This document shows, piece by piece, positions 5,489 to 5,787 of a DNA stretch of 5,787 nt. The stretch spans positions 1 to 5,787 of the forward strand of contig JAKONB010000365.1 of NCBI GenBank assembly GCA_022702195.1. The letters are read 5' to 3'. A model generated the notes under the pieces. It was not told the DNA's origin. It did no database searches and worked only from the letters and a program-made list of their open reading frames with translations. The translations under genes were made by a program, and so were the position numbers. The stretch is from Beijerinckiaceae bacterium. GTDB taxonomy: Bacteria > Pseudomonadota > Alphaproteobacteria > Rhizobiales > Beijerinckiaceae. The number at the start of each line of letters is the position of its first letter. Within the stretch, counting starts at the first letter, position 1.

Positions 5489-5787
5489 ATGTCCGACGCG
5501 ACCCCCAAGCCCGTGAATAAGGTCGTCCTCGCCTATTCCGGCGGCCTCGACACATCAATCATCCTTAAGTGGCTGCAAACTACCTATGGTTGCGAAGTCA
5601 TCACCTTCACGGCAGATTTGGGCCAAGGTGAGGAGCTGGAGCCGGCACGTAGGAAGGCGGAACTGCTCGGCATCAAGCCGGAGAACATTTTTATCGAGGA
5701 TCTGCGCGAGGAATTCGTTCGTGACTACGTCTTCCCCATGTTTCGCGCCAACGCGGTCTATGAGGGCGTTTACCTCCTCGGCACCTC
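5489..5787 (+). CDS. argG: Argininosuccinate synthase, N-terminal part (cut by window edge)
   Basis: This cytoplasmic enzyme joins citrulline and aspartate using ATP (released as AMP and pyrophosphate) to make argininosuccinate, the penultimate step of arginine synthesis. The 99 codons present begin MSDATPKPVNKVVLAYSGGL. The PP-loop ATP motif SGGLDTS is at 17-23, then ILKWLQ, the conserved TFTADLGQGEELEPAR (39-54), and YEGVYLLGT (91-99) at the cut. Family members are about 400 residues, so roughly three quarters lies beyond the window. The start is the ATG just before the conserved VNKVVLAYSGG strand; its ribosome site (AAGCGAG) is weak. It is transcribed away from the isomerase-like gene across a 176-bp gap with two dyads. 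The product is secure. Confidence 0.97.
   Translation, partial: MSDATPKPVNKVVLAYSGGLDTSIILKWLQTTYGCEVITFTADLGQGEELEPARRKAELLGIKPENIFIEDLREEFVRDYVFPMFRANAVYEGVYLLGT

Noticed and set aside
5278..5508. 76-codon minus-strand frame across the divergent region
   Set aside because: It overlaps the start of argG and the 5' end of the isomerase-like gene, and would cover the dyads and promoter; there is no family resemblance.

Overview
The window is GC-rich and gene-dense. It looks like chromosomal DNA of an alphaproteobacterium, probably of the order Hyphomicrobiales (Rhizobiales). This rests on the split F1-only ATP synthase operon order (atpH-atpA-atpG-atpD), the protein sequences, and promoter-like elements that fit alphaproteobacterial patterns better than enterobacterial ones. 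The genus cannot be fixed from the sequence alone.

Layout. Positions 1-3666, minus strand, hold the F1 sector of the proton-translocating ATP synthase. In transcription order these are atpH (delta), atpA (alpha), atpG (gamma) and atpD (beta, only the first 151 codons, cut by the window edge just before its Walker A loop). Gaps are 69, 118 and 46 bp. The Fo genes are not present, as expected for alphaproteobacteria, where they sit in a separate cluster; atpC would be expected beyond position 1. Positions 3667-3929 are a 263-bp stretch without a convincing gene. It holds a candidate atp promoter, an overlapping inverted repeat and the leader of atpH.

Positions 3930-5312, also minus strand, hold two thioredoxin-fold genes in tandem. 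The first transcribed (4686-5312) is a cytoplasmic kappa-GST / 2-hydroxychromene-2-carboxylate isomerase-like protein. The second (3930-4619) is a Tat-exported DsbA/Com1-like thiol-disulfide oxidoreductase with a CPYC active site and an unexpected second cysteine pair at its extreme C terminus. They may be co-transcribed, but a good alphaproteobacterial promoter candidate lies between them.

Positions 5313-5488 are a divergent intergenic region with two inverted repeats and a candidate promoter for argG. Argininosuccinate synthase starts on the plus strand at 5489 and runs out of the window after 99 codons.

The coding content is mostly ordinary housekeeping. I found no mobile element, CRISPR array, tRNA, rRNA or defence-like cassette, and nothing that amounts to a new multi-gene system. 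The points worth a second look are small: tandem hairpins between atpA and atpG, the extra C-terminal CX4C pair, the paired thioredoxin-fold genes upstream of atpH, and dyads over the candidate atp and argG promoters.
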